Shown here: piece by piece, positions 18,659 to 27,500 of the stretch | Numbering within the stretch: position 1 is the stretch's first letter | Layout: the number at the start of each line of letters is the position of its first letter | Assembly: GCF_014841215.1 (NCBI RefSeq) | Contig: NZ_JACYTR010000010.1 | Coordinates: 62,001 to 126,000, forward strand | Length of the DNA stretch: 64,000 nt | From: Pseudomarimonas arenosa | GTDB lineage: Bacteria; Pseudomonadota; Gammaproteobacteria; Xanthomonadales; Xanthomonadaceae | Direction of reading: 5' to 3' | Translations under genes and position numbers: made by a program | The notes under the pieces: generated by a model | Told to the model about the DNA's origin: nothing | Seen by the model: only the letters and a program-made list of their open reading frames with translations | Database searches by the model: none

Positions 18659-20401
18659 ATGCCCTCCACGCGCAGGTTTTCGCTCAGTTTCGCTCTGCTG
18701 TCTTGTCTTGCCCTCTGCTGGGGCGCCGCACCGGCGCAGGCTCAGGTGATCTTCCAGGCCGGCTTCGAGGGAGGCGTCAGTCTCGCCGATGCCGAAGCGG
18801 CCCGCCTGCTGTCGCAGGCCTCGTTCGGCGCCAGCACCGAAAGCATTGCCGAAGTCCGCGCCCGCGGCATCAATGGCTGGATCGATCACCAGCTGACCCT
18901 GCCCGCCACGCGCCATCTGCCTTACCTGGATCAGGTGCGCGCCTCCGGCGAACCGGTCTATCAGAACGTACGCCTCGAGGCCTGGCTGCAGCGGGCAATG
19001 TATGCCGACGACGAGATGCGGCAGAAGATGGCCTACGCGCTGTCGCAGATCTTCGTCATCTCCGATGCCTCTGGTGGCCTCGAAGGCAATCCATTCGCCA
19101 TGGCGCAGTATTACGACCTGCTGCTCGACCACGCATTCGGCAGCTATCGCGAGTTGCTCGAAGCGGTCACCCTGCATCCGACCATGGGCGTGTATCTGTC
19201 AATGATGGGCAATCAGAAGCCCAACCTCGTCGAGAACATCCGCCCCGACGAAAACTATGCACGCGAAATCATGCAGCTGTTCTCGATCGGCCTGGTGATG
19301 CTCAATCCGGACGGCACGGTGATGGACGGCGACCCCGGCACGGCCGGCATCCAGCCCATCCCTACCTATGACCAGGACGTGATCCGCGGCTTTGCCCATG
19401 TATTCACAGGCTGGAAGTGGCAGGAGTGCGCCGACGCCAACCCGGATCAATACTGGATCTGGACCTACTGCGGCCCGACCGAGGAAACCCGCACCGATTC
19501 CGGCTGGCGCTCGCCGATGCTGAACATCGAGTATCAGCATGACACCGCACTGAAAACCCTGCTCGGCTACGCCGGGGTGAACGACCCCAACCGCTTCGAG
19601 ATCGCCGCTGGCGGCACCGCCCCGCAGGATCTGGAAAGCGCGCTGGATATCCTGGCCGGGCACCCGAACGTGGCGCCCTTCATCAGCAAGCAGCTGATCC
19701 AACGCCTGGTCAGCAGCAACCCCAGCCCGGCCTACGTTGCGCGTATCAGTGCCGTGTTCAATAACGATGGCCAGGGCAACTACGGCAACCTCGGCGCGGT
19801 GCTGCGGGCCATCCTCACCGATATCGAAGCGCGCGACAATCGCTGGCGCGACTCGCAAACCTACGGCAAGTTGCGCGAACCGTTCCTGAAGTGGATCCAC
19901 TTGTTACGGGCGATGCGTGCCCGCAGCGAAAGCGGCCGTTTCTACTTCTGGTACCGGCAAGAGCAGTACGGCCAGGCGCCATTGAGCAGTCCGTCGGTAT
20001 TTAACTTCTACTTCCCCTATTTCAGCCCGAATGGGCCGCTGCAGGACGCTGGCCTGGCGGCACCGGAAGCCCAGATCATCACCGACACCATGATCGTGCG
20101 CACCGCCAATGACCTCACCTCGCAGATCTATTGGGGCTACATCGGCAACCCCTATGCCGAGCCCGACAATCTGCTGCTCGATCTGGCGCCCGACGAAGCC
20201 CTGGCCGATCGTGCGGAATTGCTGATCGATCGCTACGACCTGTTGTTCATGAGTGGCCAGATGCCTTCCAACATGCGCCAGCTGCTGATCCAGCATGTCT
20301 CCGCCATCACATCCGACTACAACGCTGACTGGCGACGCGATCGCGTGCGCGATGCGCTGGCCTTGATCCTCACGTCCGCGCAGTACGCGGTTCAGCGCTA
20401 G
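18659..20401 (+). CDS. Secreted DUF1800 family protein
   Basis: A 580-residue exported protein. The signal peptide (FSLSFALLSCLALCWGAAPAQA) is followed at the mature N-terminus by QVIFQAGFEGG, a motif also seen at the C-terminus of the subtilase at 24.6 kb. The DUF1800 core shows AARLLSQASFGAS, MRQKMAYALSQIFVIS, ENYAREIMQLFSIGL, VFTGWKWQ and PFISKQLIQRLVSSNP. The biochemical role of DUF1800 is unknown; it is nearly always paired with a DUF1501 protein, as here with a 9-bp gap. The spacer GGAGCTTGAA after its stop carries the ribosome site of the partner. Confidence 0.93.
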   Translation: MPSTRRFSLSFALLSCLALCWGAAPAQAQVIFQAGFEGGVSLADAEAARLLSQASFGASTESIAEVRARGINGWIDHQLTLPATRHLPYLDQVRASGEPVYQNVRLEAWLQRAMYADDEMRQKMAYALSQIFVISDASGGLEGNPFAMAQYYDLLLDHAFGSYRELLEAVTLHPTMGVYLSMMGNQKPNLVENIRPDENYAREIMQLFSIGLVMLNPDGTVMDGDPGTAGIQPIPTYDQDVIRGFAHVFTGWKWQECADANPDQYWIWTYCGPTEETRTDSGWRSPMLNIEYQHDTALKTLLGYAGVNDPNRFEIAAGGTAPQDLESALDILAGHPNVAPFISKQLIQRLVSSNPSPAYVARISAVFNNDGQGNYGNLGAVLRAILTDIEARDNRWRDSQTYGKLREPFLKWIHLLRAMRARSESGRFYFWYRQEQYGQAPLSSPSVFNFYFPYFSPNGPLQDAGLAAPEAQIITDTMIVRTANDLTSQIYWGYIGNPYAEPDNLLLDLAPDEALADRAELLIDRYDLLFMSGQMPSNMRQLLIQHVSAITSDYNADWRRDRVRDALALILTSAQYAVQR

Positions 20402-20410
20402 GAGCTTGAA

Positions 20411-21808
20411 ATGAACCGTCGCGACTTCATTCGTCAATCCCTGCTCTGCGGCGCCGGCGCCGCCAGCCTGCTGGGCCCGGCCGGCCACCTGGGCCTGCTG
20501 CAGGCCGCCACCCGGGCACAGAACCTGGGCAAGGGCAGCGCACCGTTCCGCGCCCTGATCTGCATTTATCTGTACGGCGGCAACGACAGCTTCAATACCC
20601 TCGTACCGCGCGATGCCGGCACCCATGCCGTCTACTCAGCCTCGCGTGGCGGCAACCTGACCATCTCGCTGGCCGATGCGCAGGCGCTGCCATTGAATCC
20701 ACTGGCGGCCCCGGTAGGCGGCGGCGAGTACGGCCTGCACCCGGGCATGCAAGGCCTGCAGCAGCTGTTCAACACAGGGCGCTGCGCGGTAGTGAGCAAT
20801 GTCGGCACCTTGAACTACCCAATCACCAAGCTCGAGTTTCAAAATGGCAGCGTGCCAACGCCGCCGCAGCTGTTTTCGCACAACGATCAGACGCTGTACT
20901 GGCAGACCTCCTGGCCCGACTCCACCGAGAAAACCGGCTGGGCCGGGCGCGCCATCGACACCCTGTACAGCGGCGGGTTCCCAGCCCTGTCGCCCTGCAT
21001 CTCGCTGGATGGCGCCAACACCCTGCTGGTCGGCCGCGATGTGCAGCCCTACTTCATGGGTACCGACGGCACCGAATCGGTGTACTTCACCGAAGGCGAG
21101 TGGAATCAGCCGCGCCGCACCAGCTTCGATGCGCTGCGCCAGATGGCGCGCTCCAGCGGCGGCCATCTGATGGAAGATCACTACGGCCGCATCATGCAGC
21201 GCTCGATCGACACCAATGCCGTGGTAAGCGCGGCGCTCGACGCCACCCCGGCGCTAACCACCACCTTCCCCGACACCTGGCTTGGTCGCCAGCTGGCGAT
21301 GGTGGCGCGGATGATCGCCGCGCGTGGCCCACTGGGTCTGTCGCAAGAAGTGTTCTTTGTCACCGACCACGGCTATGACACCCACGACACCCAGCTCGGC
21401 GCCCAGGCAGAATTGCTGCCCAATCTCTCCGCCTGCATGCGCGCCTTCTACGATGCCACAGTGGAAATGGGTGTTCAGAATGACGTAACCCAGTTCACCG
21501 CCAGCGACTTCGGCCGCACGGTGACGGTGAACGGCGATGGCACCGATCACGGCTGGGGTGGTCACCACTTCGTGGTCGGCGGCTCGGTGGTCGGCCGGCG
21601 TTATTACGGTCGCATGCCCAACCTGCAGAACGGCGGCCCCGACGACGCCGCCTGGGGCCAGATCATCCCGACCACTGCGGTCGACCAGTACGCCGGCACC
21701 CTGGCGCGCTGGCTCGGCGTCAGCGACACCAATGTGCGCGATATCGTCGTACCCAACCTCGAGCGCTTCGGCGCCGGCTCACCGTATCTGGGCTTCCTGC
21801 CGACTTAA
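20411..21808 (+). CDS. DUF1501 family protein with Tat signal
   Basis: A 465-residue exported protein with a twin-arginine signal (MNRRDFIRQSLL, then a hydrophobic stretch to ~residue 33). DUF1501 belongs to the alkaline-phosphatase-like/sulfatase fold group; visible motifs are ICIYLYGGNDSFNTLVPR, FFVTDHGYDTHDTQ and TASDFGRTVTVNGDGTDHGWGGH, the last two rich in likely metal ligands. It should work with the upstream DUF1800 protein, but no substrate is known. The ATG at 20411 has AGGAG 7 nt upstream. Confidence 0.94.
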   Translation: MNRRDFIRQSLLCGAGAASLLGPAGHLGLLQAATRAQNLGKGSAPFRALICIYLYGGNDSFNTLVPRDAGTHAVYSASRGGNLTISLADAQALPLNPLAAPVGGGEYGLHPGMQGLQQLFNTGRCAVVSNVGTLNYPITKLEFQNGSVPTPPQLFSHNDQTLYWQTSWPDSTEKTGWAGRAIDTLYSGGFPALSPCISLDGANTLLVGRDVQPYFMGTDGTESVYFTEGEWNQPRRTSFDALRQMARSSGGHLMEDHYGRIMQRSIDTNAVVSAALDATPALTTTFPDTWLGRQLAMVARMIAARGPLGLSQEVFFVTDHGYDTHDTQLGAQAELLPNLSACMRAFYDATVEMGVQNDVTQFTASDFGRTVTVNGDGTDHGWGGHHFVVGGSVVGRRYYGRMPNLQNGGPDDAAWGQIIPTTAVDQYAGTLARWLGVSDTNVRDIVVPNLERFGAGSPYLGFLPT

Positions 21809-21912
21809 CCCAGCCCTGGCTCAGGTTGCGTGGCTGTGCGCGCCAGCCCGCCGCCGAGCCACGCCCCCTCGCAGTCGCTGAGTGTGTCGAAGCGAGCCTC
21901 GACAGCGCGTCG
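21809..21912. repeat. Degenerate copy of the TGTCGAAGCGAG-type dispersed repeat
   Basis: The spacer between the convergent DUF1501 and BtuF-like genes contains CGCTGAGTGTGTCGAAGCGA and then GCCTCGACAGCGC (21879-21911). The same sequence type recurs in the 195-bp array at 30.4 kb and, more degraded, near 10.12 kb. No gene is seen. Confidence 0.5.
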
Positions 21913-22713
21913 TCATGCCGCGCCGTGCTTCTCCACCCAGCGCTTGACGATCGCCTGCAGCGCCTCCAGCCCGTCAGTCAGCGCGGCCGGGCCGGGCTGC
22001 AGGATGATCGGCGACTTGATCTCGTGCAGTTCGCCCTGCGCCACCGCCGGAATACTGCCCCAGCCTGCCCGCGCCTTGACATGCTCGGGGCGAAATTTCT
22101 TGCCGCACCATGAGCCGATGATGATATCGGGCGCCGCCCGGATCACCTCGGTCGGATCGCCGAGGATGCGCCCCATAGCCAAGGCGCGTTCGGCGCGCTC
22201 GGGGAACACATCGTCACCGCCGGCAATGCGGACCAGCTCGGCCACCCATTGGATACCGGTGATCAAGGGATCGTCCCATTCCTCAAAATAGACCTTGGGT
22301 CGACGCTGGTAGCCAGCCGTCTGCTCGACCACCCGATCGAGTTCACGCTGCAGATCCGCCGCCAGAGCCTCGGCCCGATCAGCCACGCCGACCAGTGCAC
22401 CGAGCCGCCGGATGTACTCCAGGATGCCATCGACGCTGCGATGATTGCTGATCCACACCTCGACCCCAGCACGCACCAATTCGGCCGCAATATCGGCCTG
22501 CATGTCGGAAAAGCCGATGGCCAGATCCGGCTTCAAGGCCAGGATCTTCTCGATCTTCGCCGAGGTAAAAGCGCTGACCTTGGGCTTTTCCTTGCGCGCT
22601 GCCGGCGGGCGCACGGTGAAACCGCTGATGCCGACAATGCGCTGCTGCTCGCCGAGCAGGTACAGCGTCTCGGTCGGCTCCTCGGTCAGACAAACGATGC
22701 GTTTCGGTCCCAT
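21913..22713 (-). CDS. BtuF-like cobalamin/corrinoid-binding protein (no visible signal peptide)
   Basis: A 266-residue protein with the two-lobed BtuF/FepB-type binding fold joined by a long central helix. Motifs include RIVCLTEEPTETLYLLGEQQRIVGIS at the N-terminus, LALKPDLAIGFSDMQADIAAELVR and ADRAEALAADLQRELDRV for the bridging helix. Near the C-terminus come PDIIIGSWCGKKF and LQPGPAALTDGLEAL. Periplasmic BtuF carries a signal peptide but none is visible from the ATG at 22713, so its location is uncertain. Its leader has cobalamin-riboswitch features, supporting a B12 or cobinamide role. No btuC or btuD lies in the window. Confidence 0.8.
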   Translation of the reverse strand: MGPKRIVCLTEEPTETLYLLGEQQRIVGISGFTVRPPAARKEKPKVSAFTSAKIEKILALKPDLAIGFSDMQADIAAELVRAGVEVWISNHRSVDGILEYIRRLGALVGVADRAEALAADLQRELDRVVEQTAGYQRRPKVYFEEWDDPLITGIQWVAELVRIAGGDDVFPERAERALAMGRILGDPTEVIRAAPDIIIGSWCGKKFRPEHVKARAGWGSIPAVAQGELHEIKSPIILQPGPAALTDGLEALQAIVKRWVEKHGAA

Positions 22714-22733
22714 GCGCACTCCTCCAGCGCAGC

Positions 22734-22870
22734 GACAGGTCTGGCGCCTGCGCGGCAAGGACGGCAGGCACAGTGGCTCACCGCCCTCTGATCAGATCAA
22801 CAGATTGCCCCGGCGGATTCTTGCGCCGCCTTCACAAAACGACGCTTTACCTCGCCCCCCATTCGGCTCA
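22734..22870 (-). promoter_or_regulatory. Probable cobalamin riboswitch upstream of the BtuF-like gene
   Basis: Read on the minus strand, the leader holds in correct order the conserved parts of the B12 riboswitch. These are GTGAAGG (22835-22829), a GGCGGCGCAAGAATCCGCC stem-loop (22830-22812), GCCACTGTGCC (22777-22767) and a B12-box-like CCAGACCTGTC (22744-22734) just before the ATG at 22713. A GGAGGAG ribosome site directly follows the box. The call rests on motif comparison by eye; covariance scoring is needed for certainty. Confidence 0.6.
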
Positions 22871-22902
22871 CAGTGTAACCGTCGCGGCATGGTGGTTAGC
22901 CT

Positions 22903-24390
22903 TTGAGCCCTTCTGCCCTGAAACCGACAGCGCGATCGCCCAGCCTGGCACGCATCGGGCTTACCGTGATGGCCGTGCTGGCCTCGGCCGCTGCCGCCTG
23001 GTGGGTGGTGCTGAACGGCGATCGCAGCAACTTCGAGCTGGTCGCCCTGCCTACCGCCAATCGCACCTTGAATCAGCTCACCGCCGTGGTGCTGACCTGC
23101 ATGGCACTGATCGTGCCGCTGACCTCGAATCTGTATTCGCCCAAGCTGGTGAAGCTGTACGTTACCCATCCGCTGATCGTCGCCGGCCTGGCCGTGCTGG
23201 TCGGCAGCAATCTGCTGATCATGCCCACCGTGTTCCTTCCGGCCACCGACAATTGGGGCCGAAGCATGGAGTTCGTGGTCAGTTTCAGCTTTTTCCTGAT
23301 CCTGCTGGCGACCCTGCCGTTTCTTTACGCCATCAGCCGCTTTCTGCGGCCCAGCTACTTTCTGCGCCTGCTTACCGAGCGGGGTTACCAGCAGTTTCGC
23401 CGTCTGCAGCATCAGCAACAGGCCCAGGACAGCGTGCGCAAGCTGTTCGACGCGGTCGACGTGGTCACCAATATCGCCATGACCGGCATGAACCGCGGCG
23501 ACCGACAGCTGGTGCTGATGGCCTTGAATGCCCTGCACCGCCTGCTTTGCGGCGTGATCGAACATCACCAGAGCAGTGATCAGGGCTGGCGCAGCGCCCA
23601 CGCCTGTTTCGTACCCGGCCTCGCCCGCGAGGGCCGCAACCTGCTGCGCCAGGAACGAATCTGGCCCGAAGCCTATGTGCTGGCGCAGATGCTCAAGGTG
23701 ATGGAAGTCGCCAACAAACGGCAGCACGAGATCCTCGGTGAGCTCGCCGACCAACTGGTCGATAGTGCCCGACTGGCCTTTGAGCACCGGCTCGATCACA
23801 TCGTTGAACTGCATGTCATGGCCCTTAACACCCTGCTTCGCGAATCGATTGAAGAGCGCGACCTGCGGCGCTTTCAGAATGTGTCCTACCATTTTCGCGA
23901 ACTGCTGGAACTGTTCGTCTCGCAGCCCGAGCGCCTGCAGCGCGACGCACGCCATCTGCTGCACTACGGCCGTCTCGCCCAACGCCTGAACCTGGAGTTT
24001 GGCCTGGAGACCGTGATCTACGACCTCGCCGAACTGCTGGTCGGCGTTGCCCGACGTGATCCGGCGCAGGCCACCAAATTACTCGACGGCGCCAGCGGCG
24101 AAGCCATCCGCCACGCCCTGGCAGCTCAAGGCGGCCTGCAACGCATCGGCTGGCGCGGATTAATCTACATGTATTGGGAATGCCGCGCCGCCGGCCTCGA
24201 CGACATCGCCCGCGGCATCGAGATGCGCTTTCTCAACGACCCACACGAGCACAAAGCACAGATCGCCCGTGCCCTGGGCGAAAACCGCGCCCTGCACTTC
24301 GAATTCAACGACCGCCTGGTGCGCTTCGCGCACTTCTCCGCCGAAGCAGAACGCCTCGCCCACGCGTTTGGCTCAGAAGGCAAGCCGTAG
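22903..24390 (+). CDS. Four-helix membrane protein with large cytoplasmic domain (DUF2254-like)
   Basis: A 495-residue protein of unknown function. Four hydrophobic helices (roughly residues 17-36, 55-78, 88-109 and 122-147) precede a ~340-residue, charged, helical soluble part. The segment TSNLYSPKLVKLYVTHPLIVAGLAV resembles the conserved SPRLL region of DUF2254 membrane proteins, but this is a weak match. No catalytic motif is seen. Translation seems to begin at the TTG at 22903 because no ATG precedes the first helix. It is divergent from the BtuF-like gene. A GTAG-headed REP hairpin begins within its stop codon. Confidence 0.7.
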   Translation: MSPSALKPTARSPSLARIGLTVMAVLASAAAAWWVVLNGDRSNFELVALPTANRTLNQLTAVVLTCMALIVPLTSNLYSPKLVKLYVTHPLIVAGLAVLVGSNLLIMPTVFLPATDNWGRSMEFVVSFSFFLILLATLPFLYAISRFLRPSYFLRLLTERGYQQFRRLQHQQQAQDSVRKLFDAVDVVTNIAMTGMNRGDRQLVLMALNALHRLLCGVIEHHQSSDQGWRSAHACFVPGLAREGRNLLRQERIWPEAYVLAQMLKVMEVANKRQHEILGELADQLVDSARLAFEHRLDHIVELHVMALNTLLRESIEERDLRRFQNVSYHFRELLELFVSQPERLQRDARHLLHYGRLAQRLNLEFGLETVIYDLAELLVGVARRDPAQATKLLDGASGEAIRHALAAQGGLQRIGWRGLIYMYWECRAAGLDDIARGIEMRFLNDPHEHKAQIARALGENRALHFEFNDRLVRFAHFSAEAERLAHAFGSEGKP

Positions 24391-24408
24391 GGCGGGTCTT
24401 GACCCGCC
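24387..24408 (+). repeat. REP-like palindrome with GTAG head overlapping a stop codon
   Basis: GTAG (its TAG is the stop codon of the preceding gene) is followed by GGCGGGTC-TT-GACCCGCC. The stem differs from the palindrome at 12278 by compensating changes (GGCC/GGCC to GGTC/GACC), as expected for a selected hairpin. Confidence 0.55.
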
Positions 24409-24509
24409 GAAAGAACACACGACAAGGCACCCACCGTCGCAAGCGCCTCACAACGCCTCACAACATCTGGTTTGCGCACCTCCAAGAGTGCGCCCGTGCC
24501 GGGCGCACC

Positions 24510-24542
24510 AAAAAAAAAACCGGCCCGAAGGCCGGCTTTTGA
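24510..24542 (-). terminator. Strong bidirectional rho-independent terminator
   Basis: CCGGCC-CGAA-GGCCGG (24520-24535) is flanked by a run of ten A residues on the left and CTTTT on the right. On the minus strand it is a GC stem followed by a long T-run, ending transcription of the subtilase gene 42 bp after its stop codon. On the plus strand it could also stop the membrane protein transcript. A second hairpin (GTGCGCCC/GGGCGCAC, 24488-24508) lies beside it. Confidence 0.85.
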
Positions 24543-24583
24543 GAAAGGCAAGGGCGCGAACGCCCTCGCCTGCTTTGTTTCAA

Positions 24584-27500
24584 CTAGCGTGTCGTCGTTC
24601 CTTCAAAACCGTCCGAGAACACCCGCGGGATGACGTTGATGGTGTAATCCTCGGCCTGCCCATAACCCGCCGTGTTGCAAGGGGTTGGCTGCGTGCTGTA
24701 GCGCTTCAGTACGCGCATCCGCACTGAGCCAAGCGGCGTCAGGGCTGGGACAGTGATGACAGCGCTGGCCGACACTGCATCTTCGCCGGTCGAGTTGGTG
24801 ATATCGCCGATGATGTAGCGCTCACTGGCATCGTCGTTGAAGATGCCATCGTTGTTCCAGTCGATGTAAGCACGTACGCGATCGGTGAAGTTGCCGTCCG
24901 TGTTGCCTTTGACGGTCATCGTGTAGCTCAGCCCCGGTCCCACTGCACCGCTGATGGAGGTGAAGTCCTGCAATGCCGGGGTACCGTTGATGGCGGCGCT
25001 GCTGGCGTTGTTGATTCCTGCGAACTGCACCAGGGAGATCGGCTCGACCCCGCTGGGGAAACCAACATTGCAGTAAGGCGCAGGGAACACCGGTGCCGAA
25101 ACGGTCAATGATGCCGAGGCGATCGACTGGTTGCTGCCGCTATCGGTTTGTAGATCGCCCACACCGAAGTTCAGCTGGTAGTTGCCTTCGGCCGTCGGTT
25201 GCACGTCGAACTGCACGGAGCAAGAGCCAACAAAGGGTATCTGCGCACCCGACGACAGCGTGACCGAGTTGCTCAAGGCCGTCGCGGTCAGCGTGCCGCC
25301 GCAGGTCGTGCTGGCATTCGGGCTGGGTGCCACACGAACTCCGCTCGGCAATGCGGTGACCAAGTCAGAGGTCAGCGTGGCAACGCTGGCGCCTGGATTC
25401 CCCAACTGCAAGGTCACCGTGCTGGTCGAGAAGGCACTCAAGCTGGACGGCGCTGCATCGACCGCAAGGGTCGGGTTGGTGTCAGGGAACGGCACACCGA
25501 AGCGCACCGGCAGGTAAGCGATGGGTCGCTCGGCATCATTGCTGGAGAAGCACAGCGCAGCGAAATGCTCGCCAGGCGACAGGCCGCTGGCATCGAATTG
25601 CACGTTCACCGTAGTGCTACCGGCCAAGCCCAACGAGCCGCTGGTTGCCGAGGTCACGCTCAGCCAGCTGGCGCCGCAAGTCACTTGGCCATCGGCGCCC
25701 ATCGAGAACGCCTCAGCCGGCCCCGGACCCGGGGCACCGCTCAGAGTCGGAATCACCCAGGCAGGCGTGGCCGACGCAGGGGCAAAGCTACGCGGGGCAA
25801 AGCCATTGGTGGGTGCACCCACTCCAGTGATGGCGGCCGCCCACAGCGGATTGCCAGTGGCACCGGAACCGGTGCTGGTGGCATAGCTCGGATACACCAG
25901 CAGCCAGTAGCGTCCGCTGGGCAAGGTGGGCGAAGTGGCACCCGCTGTCGCCAGATCAAGCGCGATATCGCCGACGATGCCGTCTGCGGCGATGTCCACG
26001 CCTGGGGCATTCGGGGCTGCGGTGAAGGTGAACAACGGTGCTGTGCCAAAACCCGGCGCGCCATTCGGCTTGCCATTGTCATCGCCATACACCTGGAAGG
26101 TGATCGAGGTGGCACTGGACAGATCGTTCGCACCGAGCACGAAACCGTTCGATTGCAACCTGGTCAAGGTTCCTTCTGCCGGCATCAGGAAGTCGTCAGA
26201 GGCAAAGCCGGTCGAGGTCGGGCTTGCCGGGTGTTCGCTACCGCGGAAACCATTGCCCAACTGCGGCCCTTGATTCAGCAAGTTCACTGATTGGGTGCCG
26301 GTGACCACGCTCCAGTTCAAGGTCGGGTTGCCGACGTTGGACAGATCGAGGTTGGCGGTGGTGGTGGTCGCGGTGGCTGCTTCCAGACTAGTGGGATCGA
26401 AAGCAATCGATGGCCCCGCCGCCTGCACCGAAATCGGCATGTGCAGATCGGGCTCGCCAACCACGCTCGAGCTCAAGGTCAGCTCACCGTGCTGCCAGGT
26501 ACCCGCTGGAAGCATCGTGCCGTCAACGGTCACGGTAAACGAGGTGGTTCCCGACTCGCTTAACATGAAGTTCGTTGGATTGACGCTGGCCGCACCCATC
26601 GGCAGGCCAGAAATGGCCAGGTTGTAGGTGGCGGAACCAGTACGGACACGCTCAACTGAACGGGTGAACTCGCAGCTGCCTACGCAGTTGCCATTCGCCA
26701 TGCTGGGCAGATTGAGGGTGGAGATATCGCCACCGTTGCCGGGGTCAGCATCACTGAAGTTGGTGGTGGTTTCGTTCAACACCAGACTCGATTTGGCAGC
26801 AACGGTCAGATCAACGCGACCCGACCCACGATCCCAGGGTGTGCTGGGATCGTCATTGTGATCGAGAAGATCAGTGGTCTTGGCCGTCATCATCAGCGCC
26901 GACTTCACCTCCATCGGCGTCCAGCTGGGCTGCAGGGCGCGAATCAGCGCAGCAGATCCAGTAACGTGCGGGGTGGCCATCGAGGTGCCGTTCAACATCT
27001 CGGTGGTGTCGCCTGGCCCCAGGCTGGCAGCAATGATGTCGACACCGGGCGCCGCAATGTCGGGCTTGACCAGGAACTGTCCGTTGATCGGCCGCGGCCC
27101 ACGTCCGCTGAAGTCAGCGATACGATCCGGCGTGGCGGTCGAGGGGAAGGCCTTCAGCGGAGTCAGGATGGAGGCCGCTGCAGTGCTCGGATCACCGCTG
27201 ATCGCGGCTGCAACATTGGTCCAATCGGACATCCGCATCGACCATGCGTTACCGCTGGCACCAAGATTCAGGAAACCCTGATCGACAAAGATCACGCCCA
27301 ATGCGCCGGCAGCAGTCGCATTGGCCTTGCGCGCCGAACTCGCGCAATTGCTGGCGGTGCCATCAAGCTGCAGCACCGCGATGGCCGGCACAGCCGCGCG
27401 GGTAAAGGTATTGGCCGCGAACGCCGAGCAACCATCGTTGCTTCCATCAGCGAAAGTCGGGCTGACGATCAACGGTGCACCGACGATATCTGCTGATTGA

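Noticed and set aside
22792-23982. 396-codon minus-strand frame opposite the DUF2254-like gene
   Set aside because: The plus strand shows membrane helices and normal protein character; the minus frame is Gln/His/Gly-rich shadow sequence and also crosses the riboswitch.
25700-25770. IPTLSGAPG in the subtilase as an exosortase H sorting tail
   Set aside because: It is internal, more than 300 residues from the C-terminus, and is not followed by a membrane helix and basic end.
25199-26290. Long plus-strand frame opposite the subtilase
   Set aside because: Shadow of the protease coding strand; Arg/Gly-rich with no domains.
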